A stretch of 64,000 bases of DNA. It comes from Tetrahymena elliotti 4EA (lineage: Eukaryota > Ciliophora > Oligohymenophorea > Hymenostomatida > Tetrahymenidae). The stretch spans positions 186,001 through 250,000 of the forward strand of contig JH720383.1 in NCBI GenBank assembly GCA_000231825.2, read 5' to 3'. Below, in pieces: positions 13,401-27,343 of the stretch. The notes under the pieces are model-generated. The model did not search any database. It worked only from the letters and a program-made list of their open reading frames with translations, and was not told the origin of the DNA. Position 1 is the stretch's first letter. Every line of letters begins with the position of its first letter. The position numbers and the translations under genes were made by a program.

Positions 13401-16400
13401 AAATCAAAAGAAGTTTTAAAAAGAGAAGTACTTATACTAGCTAAACTTCAATAACAAAAAAAGCTACTTCTTTTACTGAATTAAAGTCAGAAGAAAAGAA
13501 GCCTACTCTTACAGACATATAAGACATTAAGTCTAACACAGGTAGTAGCAATTCTAATATTTAAAAATCTTAAGTAGGATCTATGGTAGTGGATGAAAGC
13601 AAAAAAACTTAGACAAGTTTAATCAATGAAAGTGAGATTATTAGAGAAGAAATCGAGAATGAAATTGATGATAAAGAAATCACTGAAGTCACCCTTAATG
13701 ACTGGTTTGTTTTAGATATATCATCAACCATGAATGAAAAACCATATGTGCATACAGTTGATAAACTGCTCAAAGGAATATAAACTAATACTTTCAGTCT
13801 TTCCAATTAGGGATTATTTAGGATACCCAAACAACTTTATTTTGTTGTAGAAATGGAAAGTTTAAAAGAACTGAATCCTGAAAGCATAACCAGCAATTTC
13901 TTAATATGCGCTGAAGAAGAAGTATTTAACATCCAAGAAGAGTTTGATAGTTGGATATCTTTGAAAAAATCTTAAAATAAGTTTTATCATAAACTCTAAG
14001 GATTGCTAAAGTGGCTATTTACATTTTTCTTTTAAGAATCTATCAATTATTTCTCAAATTAACTAGCTTATAAAAAGGTAATTTCAATTAAATTCTTTGA
14101 TTAATTTTATCAACAAAATATTTTATTTCTAAAAGGATATGATTTTTAAGCTTTCTGATAAAGGATTTCTTAAAAATTTCTTGAATTACTTAGACATATT
14201 TCTAAATGAATTTAGAAAGTATGAGATATCATGTGGAGAGATAGACTGGAATGAAGTTCATGAGTCTTAATAATTATAAACAGTATAAAGCCATGCTGCA
14301 CCATAAATTTAATCTAATTAAACAAATAATAATAATAATACATCTTAAAGCTTCAATGTTATCTCACCAACAATTACTGACAAAAACTTAAATTTTGCAA
14401 AAACTGGATTTACTCAAGCAGTGGTTTCTTAAAATGTTCCAAAACTTAATTTAAGGAGACTTAAAAAGAGGTAAGATTCAGTTATACAAACTTAGTCAAT
14501 TCAATCAGAAGATGAAGATGAATCAGTAAAAGTAAATATTTTTTTGGTTTTTGTTGAATTTTTAATGAATTCTTTCAAATAAAAATTTAAATAGAAGCTC
14601 AAGTAAAATAACAATGAATAGAGAGTTTGTGTTACAGTTGAAGCTATATTTATTTTCAATTTAATATGGGGTCTTGGAATATCATTAAGAGATGAAGTTA
14701 AAACTAAATTTGAAAATTTCCTTTAAAATTAAAGTCAACTGTATCTCAAATATAGAAGAGAGATGACGTAGATAAAATCAAGTTCCGATTCTTACCCGTT
14801 TGCATAAAATATTTGGAATTATCTTTTATATTAAAAAAAATCAAATTCTAAATTTACTATTTTTGATACATATTATGACATTACTAAAAATAAATGGTAG
14901 TCATGGAAATAATTCTAAATTGATGAATCTTCTTTTATTAGCTCTGACTTCTACTCAAATTATCTTGAACCTTAAGAAATTATTCGTTTAAATCCAGCAG
15001 CAATTGATGTTATACAAAATAAGCTAGACACTGATTAACCAAATTACTATATCCCTGATCAAACAATCTACATTGAAACAATATCCTCAAAAATAGCAAA
15101 TTTCTTTACTACTTTTGCCCTTGCATATGAAAAGCCTTTTATTTTAAGTGGGTAAACATAAAACGGTGTTAGCTCTTTTACTAAATGGAAAGTAAATATT
15201 TTTAAAAAAGAGATTAAATAAACTTTATTTTTTTAAAAAAAAGATGAAAGCTATGATTGAAAAGCAATGTATTTAAGGAATATATATTTGTCTATCCAGA
15301 AAAACATAAGTTCAGCACTTTTAGAAAAAAGTAGAAACAAACCTTATTGAAAAAACACACAATACTTTAATGCCTACAAATAATAATAAGGCAGTCGTTT
15401 TTATTGATGATTTAAATCTTTGCAAGAGGTAATTTATAAATTTATAAATTAAAACTTTTTTAATAAAATAAATTTATATAGTGGCCCTTCTACATTAGGT
15501 GCACTTAGGTATTTCTAGGAGCATGGTGGGTGGTTTTCAAACTCCTAAAATAGGTATTTTAAGCTAGATAGAGTTACTTTTTGTTGTATGCACTCTCACT
15601 CTTCTATTATAAAATCTAATATATTTGAGTGTGTCCCATAAACTTATTTACAAAAGCAAATGGTAGTCGTTGTCCCTAAATATAGTGAATAAGAATTAAT
15701 TACAATATTTTCTACTCATAGTGGAATAATAACATCATCTAATCTTAACCCATAGCTTGTTAACCTATTAAAGGTATATTTTATATTGATATAATTTTTT
15801 TAAACAAACAAATATTTAAAATAGACTTTTTATGGTGTGATTGCTGTAAGTTTATTAAATAATTAATTGGAAATCAAAAGTATTGAAAATTAGTTTGGTG
15901 CTAACTTAAGTTTAAAAAAGGGATTAGAAATAGTTAAGAATCTTAACTTCTTTGAATTTTTAACAGAAAATAAAAAGAACATCAATCCATAGTTACTTTA
16001 TAGATCATTAGTTTTCTTAATAAACTAATATTTTTCAAGTGAATTCGTCCATAACCTCTCTACATTTAAAGATAGGTTGAAAGCAGCTTAGTATTTTAAG
16101 AGATAGTAGTTATATTCACAAGCAGATCTCTCCTATTACTCAGATGAATCAAAAAAAATTTATGATGCATAATTAGATCTTTAAAATATAAAAACTTTTG
16201 TTAATTTCCCAGAAAACAAAATAAAAAAGGAAGAAACTGAAGAAGATTAAGGTGAATTTTATTGTTTGAGCAAAATTTTTTTAAATTCAATTTTATGTTT
16301 TTTTACTGTTAATTTAGATGAAGATTAACATTTTGAAATTCAGAAAATTAAAGATGGATTGATAGCTAATTACAGTGAAATTCAAAAGCTAAGAATTGAG

Positions 16401-19400
16401 TTTGAAGAGAAATAACCAATAACATTTGAAAAATAAATTTTAAATTTCTTTAATGATGTAGATAAATAAATCGAAAATGCCAACAAATAAAAATAACTAA
16501 AAACAGAGCCATCATAGAATAAGGTTGATAGTTAACTAAATAACTAAATGATGAAAATATCATTAAGAATTAATGATGTACAGGAAAACTAATACCAAAT
16601 TGAATAGAAAGATGCCGCAAATAATTTGATAAGCAAATAAAATCCAGACTATGATGAAAAAAATGATTTATTAAATTCTAATTTTTTAAATTTACCTTTG
16701 TAGAACACAAGTAACATAAGATAAGAGCCTTCCAAAAATATTGGAATTAAAATTTAAGATTTAAATAGTTCAAATCTAAATGCATAGGTTTTAAGGAAAG
16801 GGGTTAGTAATGGTTCATTATATACACCAGTTTAGTTGAGAAGAAGAGGATCTGGAGGAAATTGGACTCCTCACATGACAAATAGAAATGCTAACTAAAC
16901 TTAGCTTGAAGATTTTTAAAAATAGCTTGATGAATTAAATAGCTAATCAGAAAGAGATTAATAAAATGTTTAAGAAGAGTTACTTACAGCTCATGTCTTA
17001 CAGAAAGTAAGTGAAATGACTTTTATGTTTGATGATTTAAATACAATACCTGATTAATTTATAGTTGAATTAACAAAATGCATCTAACAGGATATTTAAA
17101 TTGATTAGGAATCATCATTTAATATGCTCAATCATCGTAACGATCTTCTTTTTTTTAATAACGAACTTATGTAAACTAATTAGAACTACAACAACTCAAT
17201 TAAAAAAGATCAAGGCTAACCTTCATCAATTTAATAAAAATTAAAGTCAAATAGAATGAGTATCTATTCAAACTTATTTAGCTCTCACAAAGTAGATAAT
17301 TAGAAATAAGGAGGTAACAACAAAATCTTTTTCAATTTCGATGTTTCAGGTGCAAAAGATGATTAGGCTTCATCCCAGTAAATTTAAATTCCTTTTTCTG
17401 AATAACTATTGGAAGATGATGATGTAAAGTAGTTTTGCTTTGTAACTAAGAAAAAAGAAATTGATATTTTTAATCACATATTAGAGCTCTTTAAACTATA
17501 TAGCGAAAAAAAGGAAAATAGATTCTTGATGGATGACTTTTTACTGAGAGAGAGTAACTTAGAATGTCTCTTTTATCATACAGTTAAAATGCTCCATTTG
17601 TTTTAAATCTCATCCTATCATATATTCTTGAATAGCTTACTCAGAAAACAAAGTGCATAAAGCATCATCCATTTTATCTGTTACATACTAAATTACTAAT
17701 TTTTTTCTCTAGACCTTTATCAAATACAGCAAAATGTCACTGAAGAAAATAAAGATTAAGCAACAAATAAAAAAGAAAAAGAGAATAAATCATATAATTA
17801 AAAAGAAGACCTCTCTTCAAATTCTAAACCTTAAGATTTAAAGGAAATATTTTTAAATAAATTATATGAAGTTATGTAAAACTTATTTTAAACTCCTCAA
17901 AAAGATTCTGATCAAAACTCTTCTACATAGCAAATACCATCATAGCCTTAAACTTAAAGAGGAGTTGTTGTAAATTAAGAAAAGCCTATTTTATAACTTT
18001 AAAATTAATATACTCAATAATACAGTTTATCCAATTAATTGGAATTGCAATTAGGAAAAAATAGTCTTATTGCTCCTACATATGAAGTGGGATTTTAGAA
18101 CTAGAATTCTAACATTTAAGGCCAAAATACTCGTTCTAATCAATAAAATGATGAGCCAATAATTTTTTTCATTAATATCAGCTAAGACACCTTAGCACAT
18201 GAAGAAACTATGAAAAGTGTTCAAGAAATTCTTGATATTATTCATTCTATCACAAATGAATGTGAGATCTTGAGCATATTAACAAAATCTAAAGTGGATA
18301 AGCTTATATCTGAAATTTGGAAATTAGATGTTTAACATGCCAATTTGACTTATCATCACTTATATATTCTAATAAGCAAAAAAATGGCTAAAAGAATTAA
18401 ATTTGTTTTAAATCAAGAACCAAAAGTAAACAGATAGCACATGTACTACTTGCATAATTAAAGTCTTTTCAAGAATTTTACTAAATACACTCTCTATAAT
18501 ATAAGCTAAGAAGATACTGAGTAGAGTATTTCTTAAAAGTGCTTTACTTCTCTTACATAGGAGTTGGTTAAATCTAATATTTCAAAATTTAAAAATTCAA
18601 TTATATCCTTCACCTACCCATTTGAATCATAAGTATCTCAGGTTTATGAAGAATCATTCTTCCAGAATATCCACAGAACTTATGAAGAAACTTGTTCTCT
18701 TTTCTTTTTATTATATAATATTCTTAGTTCTCTTTTGAGGTAACATTTTATTCGTTTAAAAATTTATTTTTTAATTTTTTTGATGAATTTCAAAGGTAAA
18801 AAATAAAGAAAGCTCAAGAATCTGGAAGTTTTAGTACTTTGATGTTACTAATGTTAGATAAGTAATTGCAATTTGAAGATGAAATTAAAAATTTAGAGGA
18901 TTAGTATGTTAAAATTGTTGAAAAAAGAGAAATTACTGAATCCAGCATAGCCAAAGCTACTGAATAACACAAGTAGCTATAAAAATAGATTGAAGGTAAA
19001 ATTATTAATAAAATATGGTTTGATATTCAAAATAAATTCTTTAAATCAAAGAATTTAACATCGAAGAAAAAAGGATACTTGAATCTATTGATAAGGTCAT
19101 AAAGAATGACTAATAAGTATTGAGAACTCTGAATTTGCTTTCTGGCCCTATCAAAGAATTAAATGATATGAAATAAGATAGATATAAAGATTAGGTATTT
19201 TACCTTTATTTTTAGTTGTAGATAATTTTAATTAAATATTTTTTTAAAAGATTGACTCATAAAAATTTATTACTCATAAGCCTCTAAATTCTTACATGGT
19301 TGTTTTCTTTATTATGTTTAATTAAATTCTACCTGAAGAACACAAGATTGAATTAAGTCAAATAGAAAATGATATTGAATCTACTAAACAACATACTCAA

Positions 19401-22400
19401 CTATTCAATGCAAATGAAATTCATAATTAACACTTCTATAAGCAATAATTTGCAAATGTGGTTGATGATTTTAAGGTCATTAAAAATATTGTCTCCAACT
19501 TTAATGAGAAAATGGTATTAAAATATTTCAATTTTTGGCTTTTAAAAACTTTAAAATTTAAAATAAAAAAAATAGTTTTCAAATGAATAATTTAATGTCA
19601 TGAAATAGCTTGGAAAATCATAAGGTAGCTTGGAAAATGCCTCGAATGTTTATCTTTCTATTAATTTAAATTTGTTTTAAAGAGAAATTCTTAAATTTAT
19701 TGAACTCAATATAGAGCTTTGTAGAAGCTGGATTGAGAGAAGTGAGATTAAATTATCTATTCCTGAACTAAAAGAGCAGTTGTAATAAGTTAGGATAAAA
19801 AAATAAGATTTGGAATAAAAAATTAAAGAACCAATAAGGTTACTTAATGAAATGCCTTCAAAGCTTCAAGAACTGATACTCAAAGAAGAAGACCTCAAAG
19901 ACCACCTTGCTAAGTATCTTATTTATTCATTTTTTTAATTAACAATTTAATAAATAATATAAAAACAGATAAACTGATGGTATAGAAAGATTCAAAGTTT
20001 AATATGAAGAGCTAAAGCATTTGTTCTAATAAAAAATATATTATGAGATGAATAAATTAACTGATTAAGATCTGCTTGAATAATTTTTACTTAACTTGAG
20101 TTTATATGGAGTTTATTGCATGAAATATCCTTACTTTATTTAAGATAAAATAAAATCAACTCTATAAAATAATCATTAATCTATTGATTTCTCATTCAAT
20201 CACAAAAAGATATTTACATATTTATATGATAAAACATATTATTTGCATTCATTGAAATTAGATATACCTTTGAATTAAGATGTTATTGAAACTCTTGTTT
20301 TATTAGAGTTTTTGTAAGAGAATGATTCTTTTTATTATCCTTTTGTGATAGATCCTAGCTAAATTTTTATGAAGTACTTAAAGAAAAAATATGATTAAAG
20401 AATTACCATTGAGTCTTACACATGTGATTTAGAAACATTACAAAATATTGAAGAAGCAATGAAAACAGGATAAGTCTTAGTCATTTAGGATTTTGACTAA
20501 GAATTGCTAAATGTGATGATACCTATTATAGAATGGAAGAATAAAAGAATGAGCAAATTAATACTTTACTATATGATGCACTATAATTAATATTAGTTTG
20601 ATGAAGACCTTCAAAGCATCTTCATTAATGAGCAAAGAGATCCAATATTTTTTAATAACAAAACAATAAATGTGCATAAATCGTTTAGGGTTTACTTTGT
20701 TAAAGATAATTAACAAATTGCTTTTTCTCATACTCTATTCAGTAAATTATTTACTGTAATGATAGATCTAGAAGATGAAGAAAGATGGAAAGTTGTTTTT
20801 ACAGATTTGTTAATTTCTATATTCCATAGGCAAGAGAAAGAGGAAATTTTGTAAAAAAATATAAACTCTTTTAAGGAAAGAGAACTAACAATAGATTAAT
20901 CTATTTCCAGGATAGTTGATAAATTGATGGAAACACACACTGCAGAAGATAAACATTTAATATAAACTTTAAAAGTTGAGATAGATTAAATTTAAACCTA
21001 AATTAAAGAAATAATAGAGATTGATAAATTTGAGTAATCACACAGAGTAGATTTTTAGCAAGATGCTAACTAGTTTTAAGAAGATGCAATCCTAGAAGAA
21101 AATATCCCAAATAATAAAGTAAAGAAATTGATTTAATATTAAAAAATGTAATCATTTTTGTTATTTAAGGAATTAGACAAATCAATTGCCAGCCAAGATA
21201 GAAAAAAGGGTATCAGAATAGGCTTATAGATAGAGGAACATTCTTCCAGTAGTATAAGCTCTATATAATCAGAAGAAGGCAATCCATTGAAAATATAAAT
21301 TCCTGAAAATAAGTTTATAAATCCAAGCCCTATTGCTAAAGAATAAGAAAAAACCCCTTACACTCCTGGTGGTACTCCTTCTCATTCATCTGTTGAGCAA
21401 TACAACAACAAGAGGCTTTCATTTATTTTTAATACTAAAAAAATACTGAATGAAAAAAAATTAGAAGAGTCTACTGAACTAATCCCTGTAAAACGCACCA
21501 TCGATATAAGAATAAAAAAATATTACAACTTTATAGACGAGCTAGCTTAATTGGCTAATATATATATTGACATACTTGATTTCCTTTATGGCATAAGATT
21601 AAATTCTATGAATTTAAATATCTCTGATATTTATAGTTTTTCTGATGCTTACTTTATGATGGTTATAACTTAAGCTTCATTACACATAAAAGGATAAGGT
21701 TTTTCTACTCATGATAAAGGATTCAATATTGTAAAGATTAACTTATTTTTCAATAAATTAAAATATTTTGTTAATAAATTAAAAGGATTAAAAGTTTAAA
21801 TTTAAATTTTGTGAGGAAGTATACAATAGAGTTATTGGAGCTTTGCAAAGGGAGCACTAGCTCTTGTATGGTGTCTATTTAGCTGTCATGTTTTTGAGGG
21901 GAGAAAATTAATTTAATGAATTTGAATGGAAGATGATTTCAAATTGGGTTATCCAAAGATAGAGTATCAAGGATATTTCTTTACATGATTTTAATAGTTC
22001 TGAAGTCGAGACTAAATTTTTTGGAATTGAATCATATCTAAATACATTCTTTTAATACAACAAGCAGTTACTAGCACCACTTTAAATTAGTAATTCTAAA
22101 GGTAAATTATTCTTATATCATGAAAGAATAAGCTTAATCACTATTTTTATAAAAAAGAGCAATTTTCAATATTTTCTCACAAAGAGTTTTTAAATCAGGT
22201 CAAAAAAATTGGTAATAAATAAACTTCGAACTAAGATGAAACAAAAAATTAAAAAATAAATGAAAATAAAAATGGACCTGAAAACTAAGATGATGAAAAT
22301 CATTAAAAGGGGATTGATAATTTAAAACTTAATTCTATAAAAAGCAAGATTAACACACCTATAAAGTTTAGTGCAAATGAAAATTTCACACCTAGAAATA

Positions 22401-25400
22401 AATAAACTTTATTTGGATAATAAGTAAAAAATGCCATGTAAAATGGTAAAGGTTTGGAGCCATCATCTTTCTAAAGTTTTGCACTTCTTTCAAAAAATTA
22501 GATCATTTCAAAGTCCGAGCTGGACAGCTAATCTCAATATGATAAACATATTGAAGGATTTTAAGCAAAATAACCTGCTCATGTCCCAAGCAGATTTTAA
22601 AATTAAAATAGCAATATTCATTAAGACTCCTTTTAAAGTTATGGTAATTCAAATAAGTAGTAATAAGGATATCATGATGATATGATGAAAATTTTATAAG
22701 AATATCCATTGAAAAAATAAGAGCAAGTAGGATATTAAGCATTTTAATCTTTCATTTAAATATTTTAACACATTTAAGAGAAAACAAAATTAAAATATGC
22801 TCTTGATAGTTTAACTGATTGGCACAATGATTGGATTAGTTTTATAAATACTAGTATGAGAATACCAGATTATGATGAAAATAAACTTTAATTTTTCCCA
22901 AAAATACCTTATAATATCCATAAAAGAATGGCTCCAATTTAATTATTGTTAGTAATGAAGCATTTTAGACCAGATGAAATGAAAAGATTCTTTGGCTTCT
23001 TTATTAGAAAGGCTTTTAAAAATGTCATTATTGATATTCCAAAATCACTACTAAATCCTCACCTTACATAAGAATGGTCTAAAAGACCCACAGTTTTCTT
23101 TTATAATAATCTTGAAAGATCCATTTTTGAAGTTTTAGAGCTTAAAGCATAGAGGTAATGATTTTTAATATTTTTGTAATTTTAATTTTATTTTAATAAA
23201 AAGACTAAAAATCGATGGAGGGGTGTAGAGAATTCCTTTAGGCATCATTCCTATTGAATCAATTTTATATTAGCTTGAAGTTTCTTCTGGGGCAGGATAA
23301 TGGCTATTGTTTGAAAATATTGTTGGATTGAGTGAAAAAGAGCTTAGTATGCTTTTAAAAAAGATAGACAAAGAATTGGAAGCTAAAACTACTTAGAATT
23401 CTTTTAAAATTTTCATCAGCTATTAAGTAAATATTGTTCTTCGTTCTTTTGATTGGTACATTAAAGATTAATTTTATATTTTTAATAGATAAAATTGGAT
23501 GATTCAAATATTGGCCAAAACAATTAAATATTAGAGGATTTCCTTGCTAAATGTTGGAAGATCTCATTAAATGAAGCAAAGTCTTTAACTGAATAAATGG
23601 AACATTTGCACATTATGGAGTTAGAAGAGTACAGAGCTTCCAAAGAAATTGTAGAAAAAGTAGAGCTGACCTAAGTAAAACTTGACCATCAAACTATGAT
23701 AGAGAGTACTCAACTTCCTTTTAAGTCAAAAATAAAATGCCGTTTCCATGAAGCAATAAAGTATAAAATGAAAATAATTTAGCAAGCTGAGTTTATTAAT
23801 CTTCACTCTTTTCTTGATAAAACATTCCTTGGGACAAATTACCCAATCTACAAAAATTTAGTAACAAAGTAATAAAACATTAAACAATTAATAAAACAAA
23901 ATTAATTTTAAATTTAAATATTTATTGAATAGGTATACTAATAAGTATAAATTTGCTTTGAGATTTATACTTCTTTTATTAAAGACAAGATATAAAGTGG
24001 AAAGGTACTAAGAGCTAAGTTACTTACCTTATTAAGTAGTTCAAATTACTGATTTTGACATTTATAATTTAGTGGATGACATATTTTTCTACTTAGAAGC
24101 ATTCCCTAATGATGTATAGTTATTTTTAGAGAAATTTATTTGCTTTTTCTTTGAGTAAAAAAGCAACTATAATTCTTTGAGCTGCTTTAGTAAAAATACA
24201 ATACTAAAATATATGAATCTCTATGCTTTTTCTTCATTGGATTCAACAATTAAAGTATACAAAGACTAGTTTATATATGAAATGTATAACTTTAATGAAG
24301 GATACTTCCATACAGTTGAAGAAGCTTAATTTAAAAAAATTGAGTCTATGCCAAAAGAAGACCCTATAGAAATCTTTGGCTTGAGTTTTAATGATGAAAT
24401 AATTTTAAATTACTCTCATTCACATCGCTTCTTAAAGAAAGTAAATAAAATAGAAAAGAATTGGAATCAAGATAGATATTCCAGGTTGCTAAATTCTTTA
24501 GATTAATTTATAAATGGACTAAACTCTAATATAGAAAATTCTGATGATTATTAGGTGAAAGACTTTTTCTTTATGCATCTTTCTTACTTACAGCAACAAA
24601 GAGAAAAAGATTATGAGTTAATAACGTTCTTAGAATCTTTGCAAGAAATTTTTTAAATTGACTTTGATATAAACAAACTGTTTTATACTATTTTTATTTC
24701 TAGTAACGAAGATAATAATCAGAATTAATTATTGGAAAAAGCTATTATGAACATCAATTTAACTAGTGAAGATATTATAAAAATTTCTTTAAAAAACTCT
24801 GCTTTAGCTCACCAAAATAGCTTTGGAAGTACTCAGTCAATTGTGAATGATGGAAATATGACACCTGTTTCTATCAGAAATACTTTAAATGTGAATATCC
24901 TAAATTCTAATATAAGAAGAAAAAGTAATTTTAATGTCAAAGCTAATAATCTTCCTCCAAATGACTAACAATAAAGTTAAGATTAAAGCGAAATTCAAAA
25001 TGAAGAAGCTCAAATGCATGAAACAGTAATCTCAAGCAAATCAGCACAATAAAAATAAAATGAAATTTCTATCCCTCAAGTATGTTCAATAGTATTTAAT
25101 TAATTTACAATATATTTATTTAAAAATTAATTTAGTCACCAACAAGAGACTTTTTATCTAAAAATAATTCAATTCAGAAATATTTTGGTAGAGTTACTTA
25201 GATTGCAGCTAGAATTCATAACAAAAATATCAAAGGTAATATCAACAGACTAGATTCTGCCACCTCTATAGACTCGTTAATGTCAAAAAAATCTTCTGCT
25301 ATGAATTCCTAGTTTTTACCCAAAGCCCAAAATAATAGGTATACTATGAAATTTAAGGATGTTTATACAACTTGTCTAATTAATGAGCTGATGTCACTAG

Positions 25401-26730
25401 AGAAAATAGTAAATTTAAATATAAAACTATTCTTTTTAAATTATTTTAATATTTTTAATAGTTTTTAACTATCAGATAAGACATCAACAATCTTATACAA
25501 CTAGTCAGAAATGGGTAATTTATTATTTTTTGAATGCATTTATCAAATTTTTTCATTCTTATAAAAGAGAATTAACACAAATTACTGGAGAAAAATACTA
25601 AATAATAAAGAATATTTTAAGCAACAAATGTCCTGAGAAATGGTGGAAACTAGGATTCCTCATTTCAGAATAAAATCTGACTGAGTTTATAAAGTAAATT
25701 TTAATCTATTATGATTATGTAAAGGCTTAGTTTTAGGATGAGATTGATACAACTGAGACTTAAATATAAATCAATAAATTGATTAATCCTTTTGGGTTGT
25801 TGACAAGCATGATTCATTAATTTTGTCTTAGAAATAATGTAAAAAAATGAAGTTTTTAATTTTTTTTATTAATTATGTAATATTTATTTTAGGTGCTATT
25901 AGATGATGTTAAAATTAAAATGAAATAATGCTAGTTGAATAGAGACCCTTATAAAGATTAAGTTGACTTTTTTATGGTTTCTGGATTTTTTATTAGGAGA
26001 GGTAAGTTGAATAATGATTTAATGTTAGTTGATGAAGAGCCTAGGTAATTTGAATAATAATTACCATTAGTTTATATAAAAGTTGAATTGAAAGTTCGAA
26101 ATAAGACATAGGCATATAAGACTTCTTCTTAACCTGAAATTGTAAAATTCCTTTTGAATTATCAAATAAATAATTTAAATTTAAATATAGAAACAAAGGA
26201 AAAGAAATCTAGCAATTGAATTTAGCTCTTTGAATAATTAAATTGATTTAGAAAGTGATTATTATTTCTAATAAGAAAATCCTATTTAATCTTTTCACTA
26301 CGATAAAGATAAACTTAGTGAAAACAACAGTTTTATAAGCTAAAGTCTATTTAAAAGCACATAGAAAAAACCTGAAACTCCAAGAAGTATATAAGCTTAT
26401 TCTAAAGCAAACTAAATAAAAGAAAGTATTGACATTCATAACAAGCTTACATCCAATTAGGGAAGTCTAAACAATGCTTTTGCTTTAAGAGTTGCTATGA
26501 GAGATGAAAATACAACAAAAAAAGAAATTAAAGAAATCAATTTAAAGGAAAATGAAACAAATTATCCAAAAGGTAACTATGTAGTGAGAATACCTTTAGT
26601 TAATCCCTCAGCCAATTCTATCTTTACTCAATTCCCCTTAGATGTTTATTTCTATGTACATTCAAATAAACCATAAGAGTATTGGGAGTAAAAAAGAACT
26701 TAAATACATTTACAAAGAATCAATTAGTGA
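4485..26730 (+). CDS. Divergent dynein heavy chain with degenerate ATPase sites (DNHD1-like)
   Basis: A ~22-kb gene with at least 20 short introns (for example 4695-4754, 5055-5123, 5448-5500, 5705-5765, 5965-6019, 6150-6204, 6704-6758, 26142-26190). The product should be roughly 6,500-7,000 residues, against about 4,000-4,700 for ordinary dyneins. Dynein landmarks occur in order: tail (YFPLREQAMK near 6205), linker (~9500-9580), AAA1 (~11900-12140), AAA2 (~12980-13900), AAA3 (~15150-15560), AAA4 (~17600-18400), stalk and microtubule-binding region (~18800-19900), AAA5 (YYPFVIDPSQ near 20335), AAA6 (~22900-23430) and a C-terminal domain (DPIEIFGL near 24362; FPLDVYFYVHSNKP near 26635). Key residues are missing. 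AAA1 Walker A is GPDASGKLE (T to L, 11916-11942) and its Walker B region is WLYIKN (12060-12077). AAA2 is GQTGKQKS. AAA3 is GQTQNGVS without Lys but keeps VVFIDDLNL (15394-15420). AAA4 has no P-loop. Long Gln/Asn-rich inserts separate the modules. ATP-driven motility is therefore unlikely; a structural or regulatory role is inferred. The overall call is strong, individual exon borders are moderate. Confidence 0.85.
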
Positions 26731-27343
26731 AATCAAAGAAAATAAAATTTTTCTATATTTTAAGAATCAATAATTAATTTAATTGATTTAATTAAATTAA
26801 AATTAATTGTTTTGTGTGATATAAAATAAGACCAGTTTGCATAAATTTAATTTTTAAAATAAAAAATCCATCTTTCACTAATAAATAAATAAAATTCTTT
26901 AATGCATATATATCCTAATTCTTATTATTGATATCAATATCTTACTGTCAAGAAGTAGGATGGCTAGTAAACTTAAATTAAAATTAAAAAAATATTGTTT
27001 ATTAATTTAATTTTTTAAAAAATGTTAAATTTATTTGCAAATAATGAGGGAAGAGTTTATCTTCTTTAAGATGAAATTTGTAATAAATAGATGAAATGCG
27101 CATAACAAAAAAATATATTATCTGGAATTAGTATCCTATTTAAACATAAATATTTTAAAATTAAGAATTTAGTTAACCAGTCAAAATTAAAATCAAATAA
27201 TCTATTAAAATTTGTTAACAAATAATTAATTTAATTATTTTAAAAAAAATATTTCTAAAAATAAATTAACAAGCAATAAAAAATTTTATAACACTGTGTA
27301 AATATCATATTTTTATCAAGATTTTATTTAATTCTAAATAGAA
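26731..27343. other. Convergent intergenic spacer
   Basis: Lies between the 3' ends of the dynein gene (+) and the next gene (-). It holds AT-only stretches, including a near-palindromic run of TTAATTTAATT/AATTAAATTAA type around 26770-26812 that could fold. No coding frame was recognised. Confidence 0.6.

Noticed and set aside
22431..22742. Overlapping frames on both strands inside the dynein gene
   Set aside because: The dynein reading frame with TAA/TAG as Gln is continuous here; the others are shadows.
26142..26219. Apparent end of the dynein gene at TGA 26217-26219
   Set aside because: A 49-nt GT...AG intron (26142-26190) removes the problem and the continued frame encodes the expected dynein C-terminal strands.
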